This document shows, in pieces, positions 12,323 through 22,871 of a DNA stretch of 64,000 bases. The stretch comes from Ephemerocybe angulata (Eukaryota; Basidiomycota; Agaricomycetes; Agaricales; Psathyrellaceae): positions 186,001 through 250,000 of the forward strand of contig JAACJK010000058.1 in the NCBI GenBank assembly GCA_013368325.1. Direction: 5' to 3'. The notes below the pieces were generated by a model. The model saw nothing but the letters and a program-made list of their open reading frames with translations, was not told the origin of the DNA and ran no database searches. The stretch's first letter is position 1; each line of letters starts with the position of its first letter. The translations under genes were made by a program, and so were the position numbers.

Positions 12323-14569
12323 TAGTCCCCTTCCGTCTGTTTGTCTATACCCTCGTTTCTTTCCAAAAGTGCCACCCTACTACTACCTCTTCGCTTTTCT
12401 CTCGTCCGTCCTCCTTATCGTTTGATTTATTAGAATGTAGCACCCCCATCTTTTTGCTCGATGCTCCCGTTGTGTATTGCTTGCTGTGATATCTATAGTA
12501 CGATCGTGTCTGTGTATTCTCTCTCCCGTCTGTCTGTCTGTCTTTTCTTTCTCTCTGTTTGTCTGTCTGCTTCCGAACCCTCGCGGGCTCGCGCTACCTA
12601 CGTTATTCCTCTGTAGCCGGTTCCAATTTTACGACCTTCGATACGAATTTCTGTGTTCGCTCTACTCTAAATTTACTGTTACCTACCGAACTCTATCACC
12701 AAAGCAACGCATCTTCAGGTCCGCGATCTTGATGATGTCAGAGGATCGACAGGGTCTGCTTATCACCCAAATATGCACCCACAAATATTTAGGAAGTTGA
12801 TTGTCTTCCTTCTGGCCAAGTTGCTTCTCTACTGGCAAGTCCTCGCCTTCCCCACATGCTCCCGATATTCAGCTGTACTCAGTGAGGCTAACTTGGAGAA
12901 AGCAGCCATCAGGATGGAAGAAAGACAACGATGGTCGTCAGAATGAAATCTTTACCATGTAGCTGTACCGCAGTAGGTTTAAAGTTAGTGTAACAGGCGC
13001 CATAAGACCCAATCGAGGTGGAATACACCTTCTAGTGTTGCAGCTTGCTTGCAACCGCCAGCTGTCAGGTCTGCCTCCTTTGAAGGACTTGTGCCTCTCA
13101 CACATACTCCGGCCACACACCCGCTAGAAATTTGGCCAAATGAAGCGCGATGTGCCCGTTAAGCCGGAGTCGTCGGTTTGAGGACATCATCATAGAATGC
13201 CAAGTCATCCATGCAGGCTGGTTTCCATATCTATAAGGACATGAGCGACGTTTTATGAAGCATTCTGCGGAAATAGTCCCCGAAACCTCTAGAGAGACTC
13301 AGAATGGATGGTGAAACTCCAGGCGGTTGCCCACTCTACTCCCACTACGAGAACGACTCGGAGACCGAGGCCACCCGGCTCCAGACTAAGAAAGAACAAC
13401 CTGAAATCAATTACTGCTCATGACTGCGGAGTACACAGGAACACCTCGTGCATTCATGGGTTCAGGGCTCAAGACGTCTGCAACAAGGGGCACCTCGCCT
13501 TGGAGGAGGCCCCATAGATCTCTTTGAGAAGAATCGGGGGGCTGATTTAGACCCCACCTTTTTTTATTCAACCCGGTTCATTTAAACACAGGCCGGAATC
13601 GAGGGTAAAAATGAGATGAAGACCCTCAACACGTCATGCCCCCACGCTACCACTGTCCTGGCTGCCCAATAGAGGAGGGGGGAGCCCGAAACCGTGGATA
13701 GGCGCCCACCCCAGAACCTTCACCCCAAACCCAACGCACTGCTGATGCGCACCCCATATTTCTCGGGGTCGTGTTTACTTCTTCCTAGTATTGAGCCCGC
13801 TCGAGTCTATAGGTGGGTTGATACATTTGGGGTAGGGGCATGCTGTTCTTGCTTTTCTCATTTTTTAAGGTCCATCCAGCGATAAGATAAATAACCAACG
13901 AGATAATACTTGAATCCGGAGCTCAGCTTGTTATCGCTGGTCATGATGACCTCGTAGGCACGCTTGGCATCACGATTAAGCTTCATTCAACCAACTGTGA
14001 TGAAGACCTCCACGCCTTCGACTTCAGGGTATGGGTATGATCGGGGGCTCAATATAGTCTATAGGTTCCAAGGTGCTAAAACCGTCGTTTCTTCGAAGCT
14101 TCGATAAAGTTGAGTAATGTTTAAATTCAAGGGTGCTCGGGATCTCGGTGAACTGGTGGGGCTTGTCAATGATGAGATCTCAGCAATGCCGTTTCCGGAA
14201 GCGCAAAACAGACCTCAAGATCCGCGTCTCAGTCGAACATGTCGAATGGGTGGGACCAGTGGTGGATCCAGAGTCCTTCCCGTTGGTGAGGAGCCCGATT
14301 CCGAAAACTCATGGATAGCGATAAGCAGGTTGTGTTTGGTTGTCTTCGTCAGGGATCTGATGGTTCTGGGTTCTCCGGGTACTGCGCCTTTCCACTGTAT
14401 GAGTAACTCGTGTAAACGTACTGTCGAGATCGTCTACACACCATCCTGGGGATAGTTCGATACGACAAATGGGTCCAACACGGGCTGGAAATAATGGAAT
14501 CGGTCCATGAGAAGAGAACACAGGTACATTCAAGTTTTGGAGTCCTGAAGTATCGCACAGCGCACTGAC
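12323..14569. other. long intergenic stretch, possibly with a decayed coding fragment
   Basis: I see no supportable gene. At 14,030-13,870 on the minus strand two short frames look protein-like (PYPEVEGVEVFITVG, then a 42-residue frame starting MKLNRDAKRAYEV). They are separated by a stop and have no recognisable family. This may be the 3' remnant of a dead gene. The PDS5 3' flank at 12.4-12.6 kb is pyrimidine-rich (CTGT repeats). Confidence 0.35.
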
Positions 14570-15517
14570 ATGCTGCTAACTGGCGGAAAGGCGGATGAAG
14601 TGGGCCGATATGACCCTTCCTTCTCTTTTCATGTCACAAGAAAAATATTTTATTTCCTGTGTTTCATCCTGGCACTCCAAGACGGCAGATGTCCAAGTCC
14701 CAGTCAAAGGTTAAAAGCTGACGTTCTCTTTCTTCTCTCCTCTCAGACCATCACCTCCCTGCACCACATGAACGCTCTTGACCTCCATCTTCGCGTTCCA
14801 GGAGCACCATCCTGCCGAGCTGCATTGAAGCTGGGCCCAGAAATGAACAGGCCTGAGCACACCGACACCTCGGTCACTCAGCCCTGCATTTCTTCCCCTC
14901 CTCCCTCTCGCCTCCCCACAGTTCCCCTCCCACTGATCGTTCCCCTCCATGTCAAGATCAGCTGGCTTTTAGTGGCATCACCGGCGCCTAAAATTATATG
15001 GGACCTGGGAATTCGACCCCAACACGCGTGTGCAGCATACCAGAACGATGAGTGGTGTCCCAAGTGGTTAGACTGGCCCGCGACAAACCCCCCAGTTCTG
15101 TCGATGACCCTACGCGCGGACAATTGCGAGAAGGTCATTGTGGTACACGCAGGAGTCGCTCGCAAACCATTCGTCACAATACTGGACGTCCTTAGTCAAG
15201 TCTTCCGCGCCCCGAAATGCGCCGTGAACTTCAAGGCCAATTGCCACTGCAATACCTGCGACCACAAGCCCCAGTCTGACGGCGTTACGTCTACCAGTCG
15301 TCGTTCCGACATATCCGAGGATAGCCTCTTACTTCATGCCACATCTAGGGGCCGGCGAGCAAGACGCCCCCGTGCAGTCGAAAGCACGGCCGGCCCTGGT
15401 GCTTCACGACACGGAAAGCACAGGCGAGACTCGCATAGGAAGAAGGGGAGATGGATTGGATTGAGGGCTAGCTCGAAGGAGCATGATGTATGGGAGTTGG
15501 TTCTTGACCAGGAATAG
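14570..15517 (+). CDS. DUF6699-domain protein
   Basis: Uninterrupted frame of 315 codons; starting at the internal ATG 14768 (MNALDLHLRVPG) gives 249 residues, and I cannot decide between the two. Residues about 128-222 of the long version fit the DUF6699 pattern common in Agaricomycetes. This is a hydrophobic strand, then IIWDLGIRPQ, then LDWPATNPPVLSMTLR, then the closing FVTILDVLSQVF. The function of DUF6699 is unknown. The tail is strongly basic (RGRRARRPR, HRRDSHRKKGR) and could be a nuclear signal. The part before the domain is Pro/Ser-rich. No intron is needed. The gene stands alone between the PDS5 block and the TPR-like pseudogenes. Confidence 0.62.
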   Translation: MLLTGGKADEVGRYDPSFSFHVTRKIFYFLCFILALQDGRCPSPSQRLKADVLFLLSSQTITSLHHMNALDLHLRVPGAPSCRAALKLGPEMNRPEHTDTSVTQPCISSPPPSRLPTVPLPLIVPLHVKISWLLVASPAPKIIWDLGIRPQHACAAYQNDEWCPKWLDWPATNPPVLSMTLRADNCEKVIVVHAGVARKPFVTILDVLSQVFRAPKCAVNFKANCHCNTCDHKPQSDGVTSTSRRSDISEDSLLLHATSRGRRARRPRAVESTAGPGASRHGKHRRDSHRKKGRWIGLRASSKEHDVWELVLDQE

Positions 15518-16965
15518 GCATGCCTTGCGACTTGCAATTTAGACTGTTTGTTGATTCGTCAATCCGGACTCCTTACTTATACTATTATGTCCCTTACTTT
15601 TATATTTTCGAATCCCCACTCCTCTGTTGTATCAGTCATCGAATTCGTCTCTGATGATGAATGAAACTTGTAAGTTCTCCCTTTCAATTGGCTGATACTG
15701 GAACGAAAAAGTTTCAATTCGGTCGCTTAGACGTACCAAGGCGTTCACTCGCAGTACTCTCCAAGTACGGAAAAGCATTGTCGCAGAAAATCTCCTCTGT
15801 CTTGGGCTGCTGCTTGACTAAGTATAATCACAAGTAGGTGAGTGATGAGGCCGAGGCCTGAAGAACGATGACTGTTTATGGGGGGATTAGGCTGGATTAG
15901 GCGAGGCCACCATGGCGCGAGGATGATCGTTGCACAGTTGGCAACACTGACAGCTTCCCCCTCCGGCTTGCTCTCCGTGGCCAGTTCGTAGCAGTCTGGT
16001 CCCAGTCCGGGTTCATATCTGGTCCTCATCGCTACACCAACTCCATCGGCGTTATCGTCCTACCCTTCATCATAAATGTTGATTTCTTGAAGTCGACCCG
16101 TTGTCACTGACCTAAGGGATGAGTGCACCATCAACCTTCACATTATGGTGTTGATATGGGTCTCCATACCATACAATTGTATCTCGCCGAGTCCAGATGT
16201 CTACATGTTGGAAGCCTGTCTCGCTCAGACTGGTGATAACGGTTGGCGCACATGAGAACGATACTGCGCTGGCACATATTAGTAGCAGTGCCGTGATTCC
16301 TGACGCTGAGTACTGAGTGCAACCTGAGGGTTGATCATGTTGGTCTTCGGTCAAGTTGCTTTCGATGAACACCCGTGACCCAAGGACGCCGGTCGGCGGT
16401 CGCTAGCTATACAGTAGGCCTCGGCTCTCTCCAAGGACTCTCGGGTATTGCCGAGGATCATACACTCCGCGTGATCCGCAGTTCCTTGCCGATCTGACTT
16501 CGCGCTGAAATGACTTCAGGGTCTGAGGCTAATCTGAATGGAAGCCTTTTCTGCCTTTCTCATTGGTGCATCCAAGAAGATGTATTGGAAGGGCGGTCAG
16601 AAGATCATCCATATATTACATAAGTTGTTGAAGGGTATAAGGATAGTTCGGGCTCCGCCGCGAGGCTTTCCAAGCCTGCCTTCCACCTTGAAAGCAGGGC
16701 GCGTCAATCTTCGTACTTCTTAACCCACATGTATCAGCCTTCAAGCTCATCCGATTGCTTTATAATTGAGGGTCTCAGCTTATATGAAGAGGATGACTCC
16801 GAAAGCTCAGAGGTAAGGACATTGTGGGACTCAGGACCCCTCTGACATCGTCTAGGGACCAAGGACCCATCATATGAATCCGTTCATAGGGAGAATATCA
16901 AGCACAAATTATGCGAGGTAGATTCAGCAACATTTCCGCCCTCATTAAAGTCAATAATAACCCAG
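15518..16965. other. intergenic stretch with two protein-like frames on the minus strand
   Basis: Minus-strand frames at 16372-16112 (86 codons, with the hydrophobic run ITALLLICASAVSFSC) and 16029-15745 (94 codons, YEPGLGPDCYELATES near its start) read like two exons of a small gene. I cannot find a convincing splice between them or name a family. Nothing else is supportable. Confidence 0.25.
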
Positions 16966-18310
16966 GTTCATGGAGAGCAACACGACCAATCCAGATGTAC
17001 AACGGCAAGTTTCTTAAACGTCGTCACACTAGAGCTCTGGAGCGAGAGAGGACAACAAACCTTGACACATTCGACTACGCCTCTCTCACAGAGGTTATCG
17101 ACCAGGAGGTTTAATGGCGTGTCCGATTGCAAGATCTGGCCGTGGATGGCCCTCGACTTGGCCATGCAGCTGCCAACCCGATATGTGTCAAAAAAGAGGG
17201 AAAATTCGGGTTATATTGTGAAGTCCCGACTTTTGACAAGCAGATATCCTACAGACTAGTATGTGAGTACGAGAACATTCCTAGCAACGAAGATGTGGTT
17301 CTGTGAGTTCTCTGTCTAATTGACTGCCCACTCTGCCGTATGGTACTAACAATCCACAGGTTTCTGAAGAAGTCCATTGCGGTGCCAAATCCACCCCATA
17401 GTCCCGCTTTCCCATTTTACTTCTTCATTGGAGAAGAGCTTGAGCGCTATCGATTGGCGATCGGCGAATCTTTTGAGAAGATCGAGATCCAAATCCAGGA
17501 TCGCCGAAGGTTTCGTTGGGTCATGCTCAGCAACGATACAGTCATCATCAGGAATCTGGACAGGACAGAGTTTCTAAGGTGCATGCATTACCACCAGGAG
17601 AATATGATGCGAGGAATACCTTCAAGGCAGTAGGAAATCTGGCATTCGAGGGTGGGAAAGCGGCACTCGCAATCATGCGATACGGCCAGGCGCAGGGACA
17701 GTATGAGAACACCTGGGCAATCTTCGGTCAGAAGATCGACGAAGAAGCGCGCAAGAAGTTCATTCGCCAGTGCGCCATTCTATTTGCTAACCGCTCGGCA
17801 GCCTACCTTCTGCCAGGCGAGACCAAGAACATATCCGCTGCGCTTGACGATGCGAGGAGGGCAATAACCGCCGATCCGCTGTGCCCAAAGGGGTGAGTGC
17901 ATGCCTGGACACCGCTTTGCGAGCTGAGGTGGAATCACTGCATGTATCTAACCTTACCCAGGTACGCTCGCCTAGCGAAAGCTCACCTAGCAAGGAACGA
18001 CTTGTCCAGTGCTCAGGATGCTATTGCCGAAGGCCTTCGCCTTCCGAAACTCCGAAACGAGGGCGGCCTTGTCAACACTTTGATCGACCTCCAAACGGGC
18101 GGGAAGGGCCTCCCCAGGGGAGTCGAGGAGCTTAGGCACTTGGCCAAAACTCTGATACAAGACGACGAAGAGAGTGCGAAGCGGGTAAAGGACATCCAAG
18201 GTTTATGGCGTGAATCACCAGACCCTCGGGGTATAATTAAATGGAGCACAAATAGCAGTGAGAAATTCCAGATTTCGAAGGGCCCGGACGACTCAGGGCA
18301 GGGATGCTAA
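16966..18310 (+). pseudogene. decayed TPR-like paralogue, copy 2
   Basis: Homologous along its whole length to the gene at 0.2-2.1 kb and to copy 3. Remnant exons are about 16966-17302, 17360-17892 and 17962-18310, with the same intron positions and phases. I see three lesions. There is a frame change near 17,000, between FMESNTTNPDVQR and ALERERTTNLDTF. There is a TAA at 17112-17114, where the paralogue reads VVWRV. There is a second frame change near 17,610, just before KAVGNLAFEGG. The last exon still reads ARLAKAHL and LIDLQTGGKGLP but ends in an unrelated tail. Copy 3 follows directly, so the two arose or moved together. Sequencing error could explain one lesion but hardly all three. Confidence 0.75.
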
Positions 18311-18597
18311 GTCTAAATATATTATCACCGTGACGAGCCTAGGATACGTCTCTTACATAAGTGGCAAGGTTCAACTCGACGACGTAGAGCAGTCCCAGGC
18401 CTTCCTCCTCCCGTCTAGCTTTCCACTGGTCATTTCACCACTCCTCATGAGCTACTACTGCCCAGGCACGCAGGGATTTAGGCACATTGAGTGCCTCAAC
18501 TTACATGAAGAGAATGATAGGGTCATTGCTGGGGTGAGATCCAAATTTAACAGACACGTTGGCAGTTGGCTGGCAGAGAAGTGTGCGGACTGAAGCT
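18311..18597. other. spacer between the two TPR-like pseudogenes
   Basis: The frame crossing this region has no similarity to the expected first exon of the TPR-like family. I see nothing else in it. Confidence 0.4.
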
Positions 18598-19994
18598 GAG
18601 GTTATCCATTGTCAGAGACGCTATATACATCCCTTTACTGGAAGATTCGGCGAGAGAAACCTGAGGAGGTAATCCACATCTATCTATTGCTTATAAAGTG
18701 CCTCACACTTGATGGTACGCTTAGATTCATGGAAGACAATTCAGCCAATCCGGACATTCAACGTTTCTTAGCACATCTCTCTCTCAGAAGTCAGAAGCGA
18801 GCGCTTGCGACAAATCTCAATACTTTTCCCTACAACTCACTCTACGGAACAGTTGAATCCGAGGTCGTCTGGCGCGTTTGGCTCGACAGTGATTCCAACC
18901 CTCAAGTTATCAACAGCGGAAATGTCACGCAGGTCCCAGGAACAGGTCGGTACCGTTTATACTGCGATGTTCCAAGTTTCGACAAGGATCACTTCCATCG
19001 GTATGTGAACGACTATCTAAAGTTCCCAGAAGCTGAAGAACTTGTTGTGTGAGTATAATCTCAACAGATTTGCAGCATTTCCTATTTTCTGACGACCAAA
19101 TTGAAAAATGCAAAGGTTTCTGAAGAGGGCCATCGCCACACCCAAAGCACCATTCGTGCCTGGCCTTCCGTTTTTCCTCCTTGTCTCCAAGGACTTTCGA
19201 TGCTATGAGTCGGCCATAGGGAAGTTTCTGGACCCTATCCAACTTCACTCCAGGCAACGGTTTGGCTGGTGGATAGAGGGTCTCCAACGAACGCGGTATT
19301 CGAGAAGACGATTGGTCAAACAGAAATCCGCAAAGCAATGCACTACCATCGGGAACAGATGGCAAAAGCTACAGCCATCAAGGCGGTCGGAAATCTGGCA
19401 TACGGTGCTCGCAGAGCGCCACTAGCGATCATGCGATTCACCGAGGCGCAGACTTACCTGGAGGAGGCGAAAGATAGGTACGAAGAAAAGATTGATAATG
19501 AGTACAAAAGGAAGTTTTCCCGGCTCTATTCCATAGTACTTTCCAACCTCGCCGCCGCGTACCTTCTGCTAGGAGAGCGCAGGAACATCAGTCTCGCCTT
19601 TGGCAACGCCAGGAAGGCTATCCTCACGGATCCGTCTTATCCCAAAGGGTGAGTGCCCCGCGTAAGTTACTTAACCCTTGTCCTCACCTGATATACGACA
19701 CTTTATTTTCCTCCCTTCAGGTATCTTCGGCTGGCTAGGGCCCATCAAGCCAACAATGACTTATCGAATGCGCAACGCGCCATTGCAGAAGCTCTTCGCC
19801 GACCCGACCTCCGAAATGATATTGGCCTAGTCGAGACGCTTATCGATCTTCAAACTGGGGGGAAAGGTCTCCCCAAGGATTATGAAGCGTTTAAGCGAAT
19901 GGCTCAGAATATTCTTCACGACGACAGGGAGAGTGCGATACGGGTGAAAGACATTGGGGGCTTGTGGCGGGAACGGATGAACAGGAGTTCATGA
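18598..19994 (+). pseudogene. TPR-like paralogue, copy 3, with a single frameshift
   Basis: Better preserved than copy 2. Exons are about 18598-18668, 18725-19048, 19116-19648 and 19721-19994, matching the founder gene intron for intron. The first of these (EVIHCQRRYIHPFTG) aligns with EVVLEKLRDPVTG of the founder. The only lesion I can see is a one-base loss in a G run near 19,280. The frame of RFGWWIEG passes there into SPTNAVFEKTIG; one extra G restores the alignment. The end carries YLRLARAHQ and LIDLQTGGKGLP, and stops at 19992-19994, so it lacks the acidic tail of the founder. The true first exon was not found. Because there is one lesion, in a homopolymer, an intact gene with a sequence error is possible. 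Confidence 0.65.
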
Positions 19995-20712
19995 TAGGAT
20001 AATAACACCCAAATTAGAGCTGAGCTCTCCTATTGGCACCTGGCATGATATCCTTGCCCCTACCATCAGCACCGCCAGTACCTACATGTTTCGGTTTCAA
20101 GTTTGATGGTTCCGCTCCTCTAGCTATCGTATCTTTTCGATAAAATATACTGTCCACTCGCTTACCGAGAGTTAGTTTAGACGTTGCATCGAAATGTAAG
20201 CTGTAAATTTTATCCTGTCGCAACCGTAGATATTGAGTTAAGCGCCCAGTGTTTCGATCAGATAGGGATGGGATGCATTTGGGAGGTAAGAAGGCATGCA
20301 ATGCATTAAATAAGTAGAATGGTTATCCTTACACCAGTACATAAGTATAGTAGAATTGCCGACGGTGAAAAAACGACAAGACGAGGGAAAATGGTAGAGC
20401 GCAAAGCCAAAACAGGATCGAAGGCGGGCTCCCTCTGTCAGATAAGGAATGAAATGAATAGAATGCGATAGATATGGATACATGCAACGAATCCTATAGA
20501 TAGCGGTAACGTGTCTAATAATATGTCAGATGCGGGGAGGGGGTATTAGATAGGTAGCGAAGAGGAACATGCTAGATAAAGAAGAGACGATAGAGCAACA
20601 GCATAGGCTGAGAAGCAAGGGCATGCCAGTGGACTAATCCATATGACCGAAGACTCTTTTTAAAGGACGGAAAAGACACACCATATATGCGTACGATGAC
20701 AACGCAACGACT
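19995..20712. other. intergenic, 3' flanks of the TPR-like copy and the carboxylesterase
   Basis: Two convergent genes end here. Short open frames only, A/T-rich in places, with no repeat or RNA gene that I recognise. Confidence 0.45.
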
Positions 20713-22871
20713 TCAACCCGGGCCCCTACTCAACTCCAACCCGACCTTTGACACCACCTGATGTCCAAGCGGCTCCAATGCCGACTTCCATAGCTCTTTC
20801 CTCCTCCTTCCCTCGAAGATGACAGTACTTCGCTCCCCAGTCTCACCTTCCGGCCCAAACACAAACACCTTATCCTCCCTCCAGGGCATATCCCCATACG
20901 CAAACGCAAGCCACTTGCCCTGAATAGCATCACGCACATTGTTGTACGAATACTCGGTCACAGCCGTCGTCTCCCAGTCGGCGTCATCATACCCGGCTCT
21001 AGGAGTCGCATCGCTCTTTGCATCCCCCTCATCATCACTTGTGTCGAACGGCCCGTCAAAGAAGTCGCCAGAGTAGACATCTGGCGTCGCCAGACAACTT
21101 TCGGCGAGGGGCACGGTGTCGAAGAGGTACATGATATCAGCGGCGTGGTGTGGTATCCCTCTGTACGGGCCCTCCTGGTCGAAGACATACCGCCATACGC
21201 CGTGCCCACCCCGCTCCCGCTTCGCGTTTTCTGCGATGCACTCAGTGGGCCAGGCTACCCGAGCGTCATTGACCAACTCCAAGACACGGTCGACGATCTC
21301 CTCGTCGGGGGTATACGAAGTAATGTCGTACGCGCGAAGTAGGCACGAAGCCTTGGTGAGGGATTGACAGATAGCCTTTATCCGGCGCGTAGCACCAGAA
21401 GGCGTCCATAACGAGGCATTCATGGACCATAAGAGGGAGTCGGATACCGAATCGCCAATGATGAGGGGCTGAAGGGTATCATCAACAGCGGACCTGGAAC
21501 TGGACCTTGAAATTGACCTTCGCTTCGGCGTAGAGCGTGCTTGAGATCGGCTTCGACTCCCACTGTGGCTGACATGAGGATGAAGATGCGTGTGAGCGTG
21601 AGCTGCAGGTGGCCGTAGCAAGCTGCCGCTGCGTTGACCAGATGGTTTACGAGGGTGCTTGTGTTCACTCCGACGACCACTGTGTGTATGAGCAAAATAA
21701 TCCATCCAACCATCTCGGAAGAATACCCCGTCATCGACGATACGAAGGGACATTCCGAGGCCTAGCAGCTTGTCGACCTTAACCTCCCTCAACTTCTCCA
21801 TGTCGCTGACATGAAGAGCAGATATTATCCGGGAAAGTTGCCACCCTGCGGTTGCAACGTCGGGGAGTGTGGGTTCAAAGACTGCGCTCTGGATGATGGC
21901 GCGGGCAAACATCGGGTTCGTTTGGTTTGACCGCGAAAGCAGGTGGCAGATGATATCAGCTGCGCCCGATGATGCACCGAAGAGTGTGATGTTGTCTGGG
22001 TCACCTCCAAATCCAAGGATATTCCTGTGCACCCACTCCAAGCACCGTTGTTGGTCGCGAAGCCCTTCATGAATATAGTCAGTGGCACGTCGAGCGATGA
22101 GTGGGGAACGAAGTACCATAATTTCCCGTCCCCTCCTCTCCAGCCTCCTTATTATCATCGCGAATCATCGGATTTGCGGCAAACCCAAGGAACCCAATGC
22201 GAAAGCTGCATAGAGGTTAGCTATGCGCCGCAACAAGAAAGGGATGGCGCACTTGAAGGTGATGAGGATGACGGGCTTGCCAGCCTTGATACTCTGGCGA
22301 ACCAAAGGTGCCCCGTCGTAAGCCCAGTGTGAACCGGACCCTCGGTCTCCACCCCTAGAGGCCTTGAGTACAAACACTCGAGTCACCATAGCTGAGATGA
22401 ACGTACCCATGCACCCAAAGCATCACAGGAACCCGCGAAAACTGGTTCAACCCCGCAGGACACGTTATGTTGAGGTTAAGACACTCCATCTCGTCTTGTT
22501 TGAGATTCTGGCATGGCATGGAAGCTGGGTCCACACCAAACAGCAGCTCTTCCATACATCCTTGGGGCTGGGGACATATTGGACTGGGGAGAGTACAGGA
22601 GGCAAATTCAGAATTCCGATGACGACGGCAAAAGGGGCGTGTCACGTCCTACTCACCCATATTCTGTTGCATTGACGACTGGCGGGTACTTGGTGCACAG
22701 CTTCGACTGACGAAACCGTGCAGGTATTGAGGCGTACTTGATCCCCAAGTACTGGTGCAAACGTGCCTCAGACGTCGACGAAGGGTGTAGAATGCCACGA
22801 AACGTAGTGTTAAGGTCTGAATGCTGGCGCTTTACGAAACGGGGTTCTGAGGGCGTTGGTAGCATGGTCAT
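20713..22871 (-). CDS. type-B carboxylesterase (alpha/beta hydrolase) with Arg/Ser/His-rich insert
   Basis: Predicted ester hydrolase of 644 residues. Exons are 22871-22657, 22583-22407, 22354-22253, 22205-22117 and 22064-20713, all in frame. Family landmarks come in order: CPQPQGC then CLNLNITCPAG; the oxyanion-hole HGGG at 130-133; FRIGFLGFAANP; GLRDQQRCLEWVHRNI; the nucleophile Ser226 in GASSGA (usual form GESAGG); Asp403 in GDSVSD where Glu is usual; and His501 in HHAADIMYLF. There is no N-terminal signal peptide, unlike most secreted fungal members, so the enzyme is probably intracellular. Residues about 319-387 form an insert rich in His, Arg and Ser (AHAHTHLHPHVSHSGSRSRS) that the family lacks. 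The natural substrate cannot be told from the sequence. Confidence 0.85.
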
